From positions 1 through 51,393 of the forward strand of contig JAFSAM010000074.1 of assembly GCA_017441005.1 (NCBI GenBank): a stretch of DNA of 51,393 nt. Reading direction: 5' to 3'. Made by a program: the position numbers and the translations under genes. The notes under the pieces were generated by a model, which did no database searches, was not told the origin of the DNA, and worked only from the letters and a program-made list of their open reading frames with translations. Each line of letters begins with the position of its first letter. The stretch's first letter is position 1. The DNA comes from Clostridia bacterium (GTDB taxonomy: Bacteria > Bacillota > Clostridia > Oscillospirales > CAG-272). Below, piece by piece: positions 23,346 to 31,301 of this stretch.

Positions 23346-24608
23346 TCATTCAACGGTGAAAGCAACTCTTTCGAATTCGATCTCACCTGCGGCAATGCCT
23401 GCCGTCATAACGAACGTGTAATTTCCCTTTTCAAGCCCGTCACCGAAGAGGTTGTATGAGTACTTTCTGAGACCGAAGGCGTAGTCGTTCATCTGGCCTC
23501 TTACGGTGTATTCCTTTACGACCTCGCCATTTTCACCTAACACCTCAAGGATAACGTATCTCACGGGGTAGTTCGAGCGAACGTTACCGAGAAGCTGACC
23601 CTTTGCAAGAACGTTGGGTGTATTTTCAACGTCGAGAGTAATGTAAGGAATATGGCTGATGCCCGTCTGAAGCTCCTCGTATGTTGCGGGAAGATAACCG
23701 TCTGCATACAGCTCCTCAAAGGTGTACATCTTGTCTACTCTCCATGTCGTCTTAACATCGCTTCTCGAAGTATCGAAAGCGTTTGTCTGCTCAACACACT
23801 TGACAACACTTCTTCTTGTGTTGAGAACGCCCGCATTATTTTTTACGATGGTAACATCAACTACCATTCTGGCGTGCACCCAGTTGTTGACAGTGATAAT
23901 AGTATCACCCTTCTGAAGCTTTGAGTAAGCGTCGAAAATAACATCTTTTCCGTTATCTTCACAAACCTTTAAGGTAGGAGTTTCCTGGTTTACAGGCTTG
24001 ATGTCTACCTTGTAGTCACCAACCTTAATGCCGTCGAAGGATTCGCTGCCGGGATTAAGACTGTATGACCAGCCGTCGATTATAAAGCACTGCTGCATAG
24101 CGTTGAGGATAGAAGAAACGCACTGCGAGCCGTGAACGTCGTCCCAAGAAGTAGAGGGCGAGGTATAGGTTCCGTCCTTAAGTACTCTCTTGAACAAAGC
24201 AACGTTTACCTGGGAGTTAGCATAGGGTTGACCCGTGTATTTTACACCCTTCTGGAAATCAAGATTGATTCCCCAGTGCTCCCACTCTTCCTTAACACCG
24301 AAGGATTCCGCACAAACCCATTCGACAGATGCCTGCTCGTACATATAGTCAACAACAGCCTGTCTGAGGTCTGCGGGAAGGTCAAATTCTACCCATTTAT
24401 AAACCTTAGCCTTCATTTCATCCGTAAGGTCGTGAATATGTCCCGTAGGCTGATTTTCACCGGGATCATCTTCATTGCCCGTTTCGTCTCCGCCGGTCGC
24501 CTGAACATCATCGGTCTTATCTCCGCCGTCAGAGGAGTCAGAACCGCAAGAAGCCAATACAGCTATACAAAACACCACTGCAAGAATAAGTAAAATAAAC
24601 TTTTTCAT
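23346..24608 (-). CDS. NlpC/P60-like lipoprotein (paralogue D)
   Basis: 420-aa predicted lipoprotein and the most divergent of the four. Signal peptide with lipobox VLASC (Cys21), then an Asp/Gly/Glu-rich linker to about 60. Motifs are FDLPADLRQAVVDYMYEQA, KYTGQPYANSQ, GSQCVSSILNAMQQ (candidate Cys163), KGDTIITVNNWVHARM (His245), CVEQTNAFD and TTWRVDKMYTFEELY. The C-terminus ends AGIAAGEIEFERVAFTVE. That Cys and His persist despite divergence elsewhere supports a catalytic role. GGGGAG precedes the ATG. It is divergent from a second AraC-type regulator. Confidence 0.76.
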   Translation of the reverse strand: MKKFILLILAVVFCIAVLASCGSDSSDGGDKTDDVQATGGDETGNEDDPGENQPTGHIHDLTDEMKAKVYKWVEFDLPADLRQAVVDYMYEQASVEWVCAESFGVKEEWEHWGINLDFQKGVKYTGQPYANSQVNVALFKRVLKDGTYTSPSTSWDDVHGSQCVSSILNAMQQCFIIDGWSYSLNPGSESFDGIKVGDYKVDIKPVNQETPTLKVCEDNGKDVIFDAYSKLQKGDTIITVNNWVHARMVVDVTIVKNNAGVLNTRRSVVKCVEQTNAFDTSRSDVKTTWRVDKMYTFEELYADGYLPATYEELQTGISHIPYITLDVENTPNVLAKGQLLGNVRSNYPVRYVILEVLGENGEVVKEYTVRGQMNDYAFGLRKYSYNLFGDGLEKGNYTFVMTAGIAAGEIEFERVAFTVE

Positions 24609-24732
24609 TTTGTTTTATCTCCCCAAAATAATAAGAATAATTTATTAAATCAAAATAATAAGACTGATAAAAAACCTGAAAAATGCCGTATACACCTAAA
24701 GCGAAACACCGTTACGAATACATCGCCAAAGT

Positions 24733-24761
24733 TATGTACTAATTTTACAATACTATTTGAA
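24733..24761 (-). promoter_or_regulatory. Possible promoter of paralogue D
   Basis: On the minus strand a TTGTTT-like -35 and a TAAAAT -10 are spaced 17 bp; positions are approximate. This would leave a leader of about 120 nt before the ATG. Confidence 0.35.
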
Positions 24762-24789
24762 AAAAAACAATAAACATTTTATTTTTCAC

Positions 24790-24818
24790 TGGACAAAATA
24801 ACTATAATGTTGTATAAT
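24790..24818 (+). promoter_or_regulatory. Promoter of the AraC-type regulator at 24839
   Basis: TGGACA (24790-24795), 17-bp spacer, TATAAT (24813-24818), ending 20 nt before the start codon, so the leader is very short. Confidence 0.7.
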
Positions 24819-24838
24819 ATGGCCAAGAGGTGATCAAG

Positions 24839-25687
24839 ATGCTGTACTATAAGGTAATTCCCCGCTCTTTGCCCGAGGTTAAATTTGCACATTATTTTGC
24901 AAAGAAGGATTATCAGCAGGAATATTTCGTTTCTTTTCCGCAAATTGAAATAGTATACGTTAAGAACGGGTATTTCGATACAGAAATAAACGGCAAGCAT
25001 GAGCGAATCCCCCAAGGTAGCTTTCTGATATTTTGCCGAAAGGTCGGTCCTGCAATGTTTAAGGCAGAAAAAGGAATAATCCATATGCACTACACCTGTG
25101 ACCTTGAGCTTGACTATGACTGTACTATGACAGATAACATCACAGATACTTTTAATTCCACCGAAAATGTTTTGCTTCTTCCACTGTACCTCCCCCCTTC
25201 CGAGGAAACAAAGCGTCTTTCAAAAAAGCTTATCCAGATCGTAAGCGACCATAATGCGACAGAAAGCAACTCGATCGCCTGTGCAATAACCGCATTGGGA
25301 CTTCTCGGTGAAATTTCGCAAATATGCAAAAGCACGCTTTACGAAAAGAACGACATCTCGTCATCCATACTCTGCTATAAAGTAAAGAAATATATATCCT
25401 CAAATATAACAAAAAACTTCACCCTAACCGACGTTGCCGCCGAGATAGGCAAATCTCCGAATTACCTCAACTCAGTCTTCAGCAAAAACGAAGGAACGTC
25501 GATCGGGCAGTATATAGCAAGAGAAAAAATACACATGCTGATAGAGCTGAAGAAAACAAGGGACATCACGTTTGACGATGCCTGCAGATGTCTCGGAATA
25601 ACCGATATTTCTTATGGCTACAGGCTGTTTAAAAAGCACATTGGCACTACACCGAAAACGTACTTTGAAAATCTGAAGACAAAATAA
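24839..25687 (+). CDS. AraC-family transcriptional regulator
   Basis: 282 aa. N-terminal sensor region (QIEIVYVKNGYFDTEINGKHERIPQGSFLIF) with a cupin-like beta pattern. The C-terminal AraC DNA-binding domain has FTLTDVAAEIGKSPNYLNSVFSKNEGTS and a second HTH, ITFDDACRCLGITDISYGYR, ending LFKKHIGTTPKTYFENL. The ATG at 24839 is placed by AGAGGTG about 6 nt upstream; a GTG at 24830 would overlap that site. Divergent from paralogue D, which it probably controls. Confidence 0.9.
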   Translation: MLYYKVIPRSLPEVKFAHYFAKKDYQQEYFVSFPQIEIVYVKNGYFDTEINGKHERIPQGSFLIFCRKVGPAMFKAEKGIIHMHYTCDLELDYDCTMTDNITDTFNSTENVLLLPLYLPPSEETKRLSKKLIQIVSDHNATESNSIACAITALGLLGEISQICKSTLYEKNDISSSILCYKVKKYISSNITKNFTLTDVAAEIGKSPNYLNSVFSKNEGTSIGQYIAREKIHMLIELKKTRDITFDDACRCLGITDISYGYRLFKKHIGTTPKTYFENLKTK

Positions 25688-25701
25688 TAACGTATTATAA
25701 T

Positions 25702-25749
25702 AAAAACCCTTCAGCGAAAGACTAAACGTCATTCTCTGAAGGGTTTTTT
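25702..25749. terminator. Bidirectional terminator
   Basis: AAAAACCCTTCAG and CTGAAGGGTTTTT arms (25702-25714 and 25736-25748) with a 21-nt loop and T-runs on both strands, between the regulator and the VanY-like gene. Confidence 0.88.
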
Positions 25750-25750
25750 A

Positions 25751-26878
25751 TTATTTCTGCACCGTTACAATGAATCCGCCCATATTATCGCCGGATATCG
25801 TATAAGCACCGTTTTGGGGCACAGGCACGGTTACGGTATCACCCTCGCCGGCAGCACTTACATAATAGATCTCGTAGGCAGTCCCATCCTCTGCAGCAAA
25901 CTCAAAATGAGCCGTTCCATACTGATAATTCTTTAGGAATATAACGTACTCTTCAAGACAAAAGTTCTTTTTCTTCATAACTTCGGCATGAGGAACACCA
26001 ACGTATCGTATATAATAAGAGGTAGAATAATCAAGACCGGTCAAATCGATCTTGTCGGAAGGATATCTTTCAACAAAACCGTATTTATAACAGTTATCCA
26101 TCAGCCAATCATATCCCTCGACCTCAGAAAGCTTATAGGAAGCACCGTCCGCATATACTCGAAGCGCGATGCCGAGAGCTGTATGATGGTCGCTTTCTCC
26201 GGGCTTGGAAACAGCCTTTCCGGCCGCCTCTTCGCCATATTGCGCAACATAATCGTTATAGACCTGAGTCTGCCTTGCTTCGTCTCTGTAGCTTGTCCAA
26301 ATGATCACGTCGTTCTTATCGGCTTCAGCAGAAAAATCATTCATCATCGCATTTATAATGCCGATCAAGTCCTTATGGATAAGCATATTTGCACTGCTTA
26401 GCTGATACGAATCCGCCTTGTTTCCATAAAAGGCAACCAGATCCTTTTGATCCGGATATACTACGGGATTGTTACTGCTTACAAGAATGAGATCACCCTT
26501 GTGTACATCACTCTTTTGAACTGTGATCTCTCCGTATTCCTCTCCGCCGAAGGTAGGCTCGGAAGGCTCGTCTTCTATCGGCTCGCCCGTTTCGGGAATA
26601 TCAGACGGGTCGGTTTCCGGCTCGTCAGTCTCAGGCTCATCAACTTTAGGCGGCTCGGTTTCATCGGGTACCGCAGTAGTCGGAGGTAAAATCGGATTCC
26701 CCGAAGGATCTCCGTGATTTGAGGTTTTATGCAAAACCATAAACAGCACCCCCGAAACTATAAGTGCAAGAACAAGCAAAACGACAATAGAATACTGTAC
26801 AAAAGAAAGCATACTATTCTTGCGTCTTCGCGGCGGCATAGGGTTTATAGGTGTGTAATCCTCATAATTTTTTGACAT
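25751..26878 (-). CDS. VanY-like (M15B) protein with altered metal/catalytic residues
   Basis: 375-aa membrane-anchored protein: cytosolic N-terminus (PPRRRKNS), one helix (about 26-49), a Pro/Glu/Asp/Thr-rich linker (about 55-110), then a D-Ala-D-Ala carboxypeptidase-like domain. The fold is recognisable from TSYRDEARQTQVYNDYV, KPGESDHHTALGIAL, YDWLMDNCYKYGFVERYP and IRYVGVPHAEVM. In active VanY the motif S-x-H-x-x-G-x-A-x-D supplies zinc ligands; here the Asp position is Ala238. The E-x-W-H-x-R-Y motif reads TSYYIRY, losing Glu and His. It is probably a non-catalytic peptidoglycan-binding protein, or it uses other residues. GAGGAG precedes the ATG. Confidence 0.85.
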   Translation of the reverse strand: MSKNYEDYTPINPMPPRRRKNSMLSFVQYSIVVLLVLALIVSGVLFMVLHKTSNHGDPSGNPILPPTTAVPDETEPPKVDEPETDEPETDPSDIPETGEPIEDEPSEPTFGGEEYGEITVQKSDVHKGDLILVSSNNPVVYPDQKDLVAFYGNKADSYQLSSANMLIHKDLIGIINAMMNDFSAEADKNDVIIWTSYRDEARQTQVYNDYVAQYGEEAAGKAVSKPGESDHHTALGIALRVYADGASYKLSEVEGYDWLMDNCYKYGFVERYPSDKIDLTGLDYSTSYYIRYVGVPHAEVMKKKNFCLEEYVIFLKNYQYGTAHFEFAAEDGTAYEIYYVSAAGEGDTVTVPVPQNGAYTISGDNMGGFIVTVQK

Positions 26879-26940
26879 CTGAACAGCTCCTCTTTTTTTA
26901 ATAATATAAAAAAAGCAGTAATAATGTTACCTTAGATAAA

Positions 26941-26969
26941 AGTATAACACAATTCAACTTTTCTTTCAA
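26941..26969 (-). promoter_or_regulatory. Promoter of the VanY-like gene
   Basis: Minus strand TTGAAA (26969-26964), 17-bp spacer, TATACT (26946-26941). Confidence 0.65.
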
Positions 26970-27031
26970 TAGGAAAATTGTTAATATAAACGAATATAAA
27001 AATTTTTTTGATATTAATCTATTATTTTCTT

Positions 27032-27062
27032 GTCATAAAAACCTCTCTGAAAACACATTATA
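27032..27062 (+). promoter_or_regulatory. Forespore-type (sigma-F/G-like) promoter of spoIVB
   Basis: GTCATA (27032-27037), 18-bp spacer, CATTATA (27056-27062). The -10 matches the CATWHTA pattern of sigma-F/G promoters, and the -35 partly matches. It lies 55 nt upstream of the start; known spoIVB genes are transcribed in the forespore. Confidence 0.45.
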
Positions 27063-27117
27063 GACATAGACAGAAAAAATAATTCACTTTGAGAAAAAAA
27101 CAAAAAAGGATACTCAA

Positions 27118-28356
27118 ATGCAAAGCACAAAAAGAAAAATTGCTTTTCGTATCATTTTTATTATATGCATTGTCTTTTTTGCGGCAACAATGACTTTGAA
27201 CCGTCTGATTCCCGACAGCATTTCCGTATTTGCAAATATAAGCGACACGGAGATCAAAGAGGAGATCAGTCTTCCGTTCATTACCGCAACACTTGACACT
27301 GTCCCCCAAGAAAGAGTATCGTATGGGGAGACAGATGAGGACTTTTATGTATCGCGTTCCGCAGAGGCAAAGATTTTCGGAATAGTCCCCATAAAACAGG
27401 TAAACATTGACGTTTACAAGGATATCAGCCTCTATCCGGGCGGAATGCCGTTTGGTGTAAAGCTTTATACAGACGGTGTTATTGTCGCGGGTATAACAGG
27501 GGTTGAAACCACGGACGGAACGAAAAATCCCGCGGCCGATGGCGGACTGAAGGTCGGAGATATAATAAAAAAAGTAGACGAAAGCACAGTTAACACAACA
27601 GAAGAAATTTCCTCTGCAATTGAGCAAAGCGGAGGAAAAGAACTTTCATTTACGGTTTTACGCAACAGCAAAGAAATGACGGTAAAATTCGCCCCCCTGC
27701 TCTCGCAAGCCGAAAACAAGTATAAGGCAGGTATATGGCTGAGAGACAGCACGGCGGGACTTGGTACTGTAACCTTTATTTCACCCCAAACCAACACCTT
27801 TGCCGGCTTGGGACACGGAATATGTGACGTTGATACAGGAGACCTTATGCCATTGCGCAGAGGCACAGTTGTCGATGTGACCATAAAAGGCATAACCAAA
27901 GGTGCATCGGGGAAGCCCGGTGAATTAAGGGGAGCGTTTGCCCCCGGAAGGATCGGATCGCTCATAGGAAACACAATGTGCGGAGTATACGGTGTATTGT
28001 CGGAAATACCTGACAGCATCATATCCGAACCCTTGAAGATCGGGTTGAAAGATGAACTGAAAACGGGCGATTGCGAAATAATCTGTACTGTTAATGATAA
28101 AACAGACAGGTACAGTGCAAAGATCGTAAAGATCGGCAACAAGGATGCCGATCAAAAAAACTTCGTGATCAAGATTACAGACAAACGGCTGTTAGACGCA
28201 ACAGGCGGCATTGTCCAGGGTATGTCGGGTTCCCCCATCATACAAAACGGCAAGCTTGTCGGTGCTGTCACACATGTTTTAGTCAATGATCCCACAAAGG
28301 GCTACGGCATTTTCATCGAGAATATGTTGAAAAATATGCCCGAGATCACGGAATAA
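27118..28356 (+). CDS. spoIVB: SpoIVB stage IV sporulation serine peptidase (S55)
   Basis: 412 aa. N-terminal membrane/signal segment (about 10-28), a PDZ domain (about 110-195; GLKVGDIIKKVDESTVNTTEE) and a C-terminal S55 peptidase domain. That domain has His233 (FAGLGHGICDVDTG) and the Ser in VQGMSGSPIIQNGK (Ser370 by analogy with B. subtilis SpoIVB). The forespore secretes SpoIVB to trigger cleavage of SpoIVFA and pro-sigma-K processing. AAAGGAT precedes the ATG. spo0A, its usual neighbour, is not here. The gene is strong evidence for an endospore-forming lineage. Confidence 0.95.
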   Translation: MQSTKRKIAFRIIFIICIVFFAATMTLNRLIPDSISVFANISDTEIKEEISLPFITATLDTVPQERVSYGETDEDFYVSRSAEAKIFGIVPIKQVNIDVYKDISLYPGGMPFGVKLYTDGVIVAGITGVETTDGTKNPAADGGLKVGDIIKKVDESTVNTTEEISSAIEQSGGKELSFTVLRNSKEMTVKFAPLLSQAENKYKAGIWLRDSTAGLGTVTFISPQTNTFAGLGHGICDVDTGDLMPLRRGTVVDVTIKGITKGASGKPGELRGAFAPGRIGSLIGNTMCGVYGVLSEIPDSIISEPLKIGLKDELKTGDCEIICTVNDKTDRYSAKIVKIGNKDADQKNFVIKITDKRLLDATGGIVQGMSGSPIIQNGKLVGAVTHVLVNDPTKGYGIFIENMLKNMPEITE

Positions 28357-28389
28357 GAAAGTATGCTTTAAAAAAGCATAAAACTAAAT

Positions 28390-28434
28390 AACGGCAGTAT
28401 TTTTTGTGTTCTGCAAAAAATACTGCCGTTTTCC
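28390..28434 (+). terminator. Terminator of spoIVB
   Basis: AACGGCAGTATTTTTTG (28390-28406) and CAAAAAATACTGCCGTT (28414-28430): a long perfect stem followed by TTCC. A smaller ATGCTT/AAGCAT hairpin precedes it. Confidence 0.88.
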
Positions 28435-28470
28435 TGTGAATTTGAATGCGTTTCCCCCGAGGGCTGCATA

Positions 28471-28499
28471 TTGTGTTTTTCTGTCATCTATGCTATAAT
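28471..28499 (+). promoter_or_regulatory. Promoter of the DUF4298 gene
   Basis: TTGTGT (28471-28476), 17-bp spacer, TATAAT (28494-28499) with an extended -10 TG. Confidence 0.65.
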
Positions 28500-28535
28500 A
28501 ATCACAAAAGATTCAATAATGGTATGGAGAACAGT

Positions 28536-28808
28536 ATGCCTAAATTCTCGATCAAAACAACCGTAAAACGAATAGAAAGAATGGAAAAAATATTCGACGA
28601 GCTTACAGACGGTGTAAACTCTTCGCCAAAAGTGATCGACAAAAAGCTTTTAAAAAAGCTGACCGATTATTATTCAAGCGGAAAGTGGTTACACGATTAT
28701 GAAGCCGATGAAAAAGGCCTGTTGCCGACAACTCTGAAAAGAGGCGTCCTTTCACAAGACGGAATATTCAATTTGCTTTCCGATATTCGGGAATCAAAAG
28801 ACGAATAG
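28536..28808 (+). CDS. DUF4298 domain protein
   Basis: 90-aa soluble protein. The ATG at 28536 is 6 nt after GGAG and gives MPKFSIKTTVKRIERMEKIF; the frame is open further upstream but only through the promoter. The core YYSSGKWLHDYEADEKGLLP followed by TTLKRGVLSQDGIFNLL matches DUF4298 proteins of Firmicutes. Function is unknown. Monocistronic, with a shared bidirectional terminator downstream. Confidence 0.88.
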   Translation: MPKFSIKTTVKRIERMEKIFDELTDGVNSSPKVIDKKLLKKLTDYYSSGKWLHDYEADEKGLLPTTLKRGVLSQDGIFNLLSDIRESKDE

Positions 28809-28830
28809 CTTTAAAACGTAAAACGAAAAC

Positions 28831-28872
28831 TCCCCCGAAAAGAGAAACAAAACTCTTTTCGGGGGAAATTTT
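28831..28872. terminator. Bidirectional terminator (DUF4298 gene / polysaccharide operon)
   Basis: TCCCCCGAAAAGAG (28831-28844) and CTCTTTTCGGGGGA (28853-28866), 14-bp perfect stem, with T-runs on the plus strand and a TTTTCGTTTTACG tail on the minus strand. Confidence 0.9.
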
Positions 28873-28880
28873 TTTAATAA

Positions 28881-30023
28881 TTATTTACCGAAAATAACCT
28901 GCGCACGTGTCAGCTTTTCGATATCGTCGTATTTTTCATCCTTTGAATAGGGATATTCAACAAGTCTGCCTCCGTATTCGGCAAGGATCTCAATGACCTC
29001 GTCGCGTACGGGCTTCTGAACACCCGTTCTCCAGTTGTCTCCGTGAACAACAAAGTCGGGCTTCAAAGACTTAAGCACGTCCTTATAGCTCAAAGTCGAC
29101 TGCTCGATAACCTTGTGTACACCGCGGATATTTTCCATAAGCATCTTTCTTTCGTCAAAAGGAAGAATGGGATATCTCTTGTATTTTTCGACTGCCTCGT
29201 CGGTCAATACACCAATGACAAGCTTACCAAGCTTCTTTGCTTTCTGAATGATCGCAATGTGACCGCTGTGAATAATGTCGGTGGAAAAACACATATAGAC
29301 AATTCTGTTGTCGACCTCGTGAACCTTTGCGGAAACGACAGCCAGGTCTTCGGGCGTATCGATCTCGGCACAAAGCGCATTCTTTACGTCGACAGGATAG
29401 ATAAGGCACTCGTCGGAAATGGTATTGAATGCATTTTCCGCATAGCACTTTCTCGTATCATTTTCGCAAAATTCGCAAATTTTGTCGAGCCAGAGGTTCC
29501 AGTCTTTCTTATTGAGCTTGTAGAGCGGCTGAGCGGACAGCGCATCGTTGAAAAACTCAATACCAACCTTGTCGATCTTGCCGTCGTGAATAACAGCCTT
29601 GAAGTCCTTTTCGGGCAGCGGCAAGGTCGAGCTTACCGTCATACAGCTCTTTTCGCTTTCGAGAACAGCCTCAAAAACCGCATTCTCAAAAACAAGGTCT
29701 CCGTGCATAAACACGATGTCCTCATCCTTCAAATATTCTTTTGCACAATAGATGGAGTAGATGTAGTTGGTAGAATTATAGAGAGGATTGTTTACAAAGG
29801 TATAGTGCAAAGGAAGATTGAGTGAATTGCAGTAATTGACGAGTATTTCATCAAAATACCCGGTAGTCATCACGACCTCGGTGATACCGTAAGAAGCAAT
29901 TATTTTAAGCTGACGGCTCAGAATGGTATCATTCAAAGAGATCTCCGTCATACATTTGGGATGCTCGGATGTCAAAACACCCATACGGTGTCCCAGGCCT
30001 GAGTTAAGAATTAATGCTTTCAT
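28881..30023 (-). CDS. Fused NTP-transferase / cytidylyltransferase (phosphocholine or phosphonate type)
   Basis: 380-aa two-domain enzyme. Residues 1 to about 232 are a LicC/MobA-like nucleotidyltransferase (GLGHRM with PKCM; MHGDLVFE; AEIDTPEDL). Residues about 240-375 are a TagD-like cytidylyltransferase with H252SGH (HxGH motif), KYKRYPILPFDERK and GDNWRTGVQKPVRDEVIEIL. The last segment resembles the cytidylyltransferase half of PEP-mutase fusions in phosphonate pathways, but the usual S/T-rich signature after YPYSK is absent. It probably makes a CDP-activated alcohol (choline, ethanolamine, aminoethylphosphonate or similar) for the operon's LicD. Last gene of the operon. Confidence 0.82.
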   Translation of the reverse strand: MKALILNSGLGHRMGVLTSEHPKCMTEISLNDTILSRQLKIIASYGITEVVMTTGYFDEILVNYCNSLNLPLHYTFVNNPLYNSTNYIYSIYCAKEYLKDEDIVFMHGDLVFENAVFEAVLESEKSCMTVSSTLPLPEKDFKAVIHDGKIDKVGIEFFNDALSAQPLYKLNKKDWNLWLDKICEFCENDTRKCYAENAFNTISDECLIYPVDVKNALCAEIDTPEDLAVVSAKVHEVDNRIVYMCFSTDIIHSGHIAIIQKAKKLGKLVIGVLTDEAVEKYKRYPILPFDERKMLMENIRGVHKVIEQSTLSYKDVLKSLKPDFVVHGDNWRTGVQKPVRDEVIEILAEYGGRLVEYPYSKDEKYDDIEKLTRAQVIFGK

Positions 30024-30089
30024 TTAAAATCTCCTTTATAATAAATAACTTCGTTATTTCAATTCAAATTTCCAAACAAGGCGTGTAAA

Positions 30090-31274
30090 TTATTTTTTCT
30101 TTTTTGCTTTATTCTGAATCATTTTCATATGTATTCTGCCAAGCTTACGTCTTATACGCGCCTTAAACGTCTGAAAGCCGCTTTCCTGACGCCAGATCCT
30201 GTCTTTTTCTGCTCGGAAGAGCTTCAAAGCCTCTTCCGCTTTATCCCAGTCGGGATAATAATAGACCTGATTAAGAGGTGTCCAAAGCTTTCTGTCCACA
30301 TCGTACACTTTATTGGTTACTATATTACAGTTCTCGTTCGGGTCGAAAGCAAGATCGTAAAGTTCTTCTGTTTTTTGTTCTTTATTGTAAATATACTTGA
30401 AATTTCCTCTGATCAAAGCAAGCTTTCTGTGAAGCTGACCGTAGTAGGCACAGTCACAGTACACGAACTCATCTTCGGGAATAATTCCCTGCATTATGTC
30501 ATAGATGTGCACGTTTCCGACCGGAACATCACAGGCTTCAAGCTCATTTATACGGGGAGAAATCAACGGAATACAGATCGCGGGCTCGTAGACATCAAAG
30601 CCGTAACCGATCTTGCCTTTAGCGCCGTTCATATTGCCGTGATCCGCTGAAACGTAGATGGCATCATCGGAGAAATGCTCACGAAGAAAACCTATCAAAC
30701 GGTCAAGCAGATCAAGGTCGCTTCCGTAACAGTTTCTTCCCAAAAGCACGTGTGGCAGATGGATCCATAAAAACAGCTTATCCTTCGACTCGCTTGTGAT
30801 CTTTTCGATAGTGCCCTCGATCGTCTTCATGGTCTCTTCGGCAAGGGCATCGTCGCAATTAAGATCACCCTTGTACATATTGTTACGACCGACCGACTGA
30901 TTGATATGAAGAAGATTAAACTTTGTGTGTTCTCCGTAGCATTCGGAAAACCTTTTTGCCATACTGATCCATTTTTCGTCCCAGATTATCTGACAGTCAT
31001 ATCCCTTTTCGTACAGCTTATCGAAAACGGTATCCTTTGCCTGCTCGGTAACGGGAACGTAAGTCCGATGCTCTGTCTCATAGGCATTCAACTGAGTAAA
31101 CATACCGATAAAAGACATAGCGGTGGAGGGAGCAGCAGTATAAAACCTATTAAAAACAGTACCCTTCTCAGCCAGCTCCTTTAGATTGGGCATATCCCAA
31201 TCCTTATTGCCGTAGGTAGGCAAATAAAATTTCCCCAAAGCGTCTTTTGTCAGCAAGACTATTCTATCTTTCAT
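30090..31274 (-). CDS. Sulfatase / alkaline-phosphatase-superfamily protein (soluble)
   Basis: 394 aa, no membrane helix or signal peptide. N-terminal MKDRIVLLTKDALGKFYLP supplies the first metal-binding Asp; AAPSTAMSFIGMF carries a Thr/Ser nucleophile candidate; AIYVSADHGNMNG is the D-H-G metal motif. The C-terminus is highly basic (RIRRKLGRIHMKMIQNKAKKKK). The ATG at 31274 lies 10 nt after GAGGAG, and an upstream TTG overlaps that site. Family members are sulfatases or phosphoethanolamine/phosphoglycerol transferases; a Thr nucleophile rather than Cys favours phosphotransfer. Probably modifies the polysaccharide precursor. Confidence 0.78.
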   Translation of the reverse strand: MKDRIVLLTKDALGKFYLPTYGNKDWDMPNLKELAEKGTVFNRFYTAAPSTAMSFIGMFTQLNAYETEHRTYVPVTEQAKDTVFDKLYEKGYDCQIIWDEKWISMAKRFSECYGEHTKFNLLHINQSVGRNNMYKGDLNCDDALAEETMKTIEGTIEKITSESKDKLFLWIHLPHVLLGRNCYGSDLDLLDRLIGFLREHFSDDAIYVSADHGNMNGAKGKIGYGFDVYEPAICIPLISPRINELEACDVPVGNVHIYDIMQGIIPEDEFVYCDCAYYGQLHRKLALIRGNFKYIYNKEQKTEELYDLAFDPNENCNIVTNKVYDVDRKLWTPLNQVYYYPDWDKAEEALKLFRAEKDRIWRQESGFQTFKARIRRKLGRIHMKMIQNKAKKKK

Positions 31275-31301
31275 AAAAAGCAAACTCCTCAAAAAACGGT
31301 A

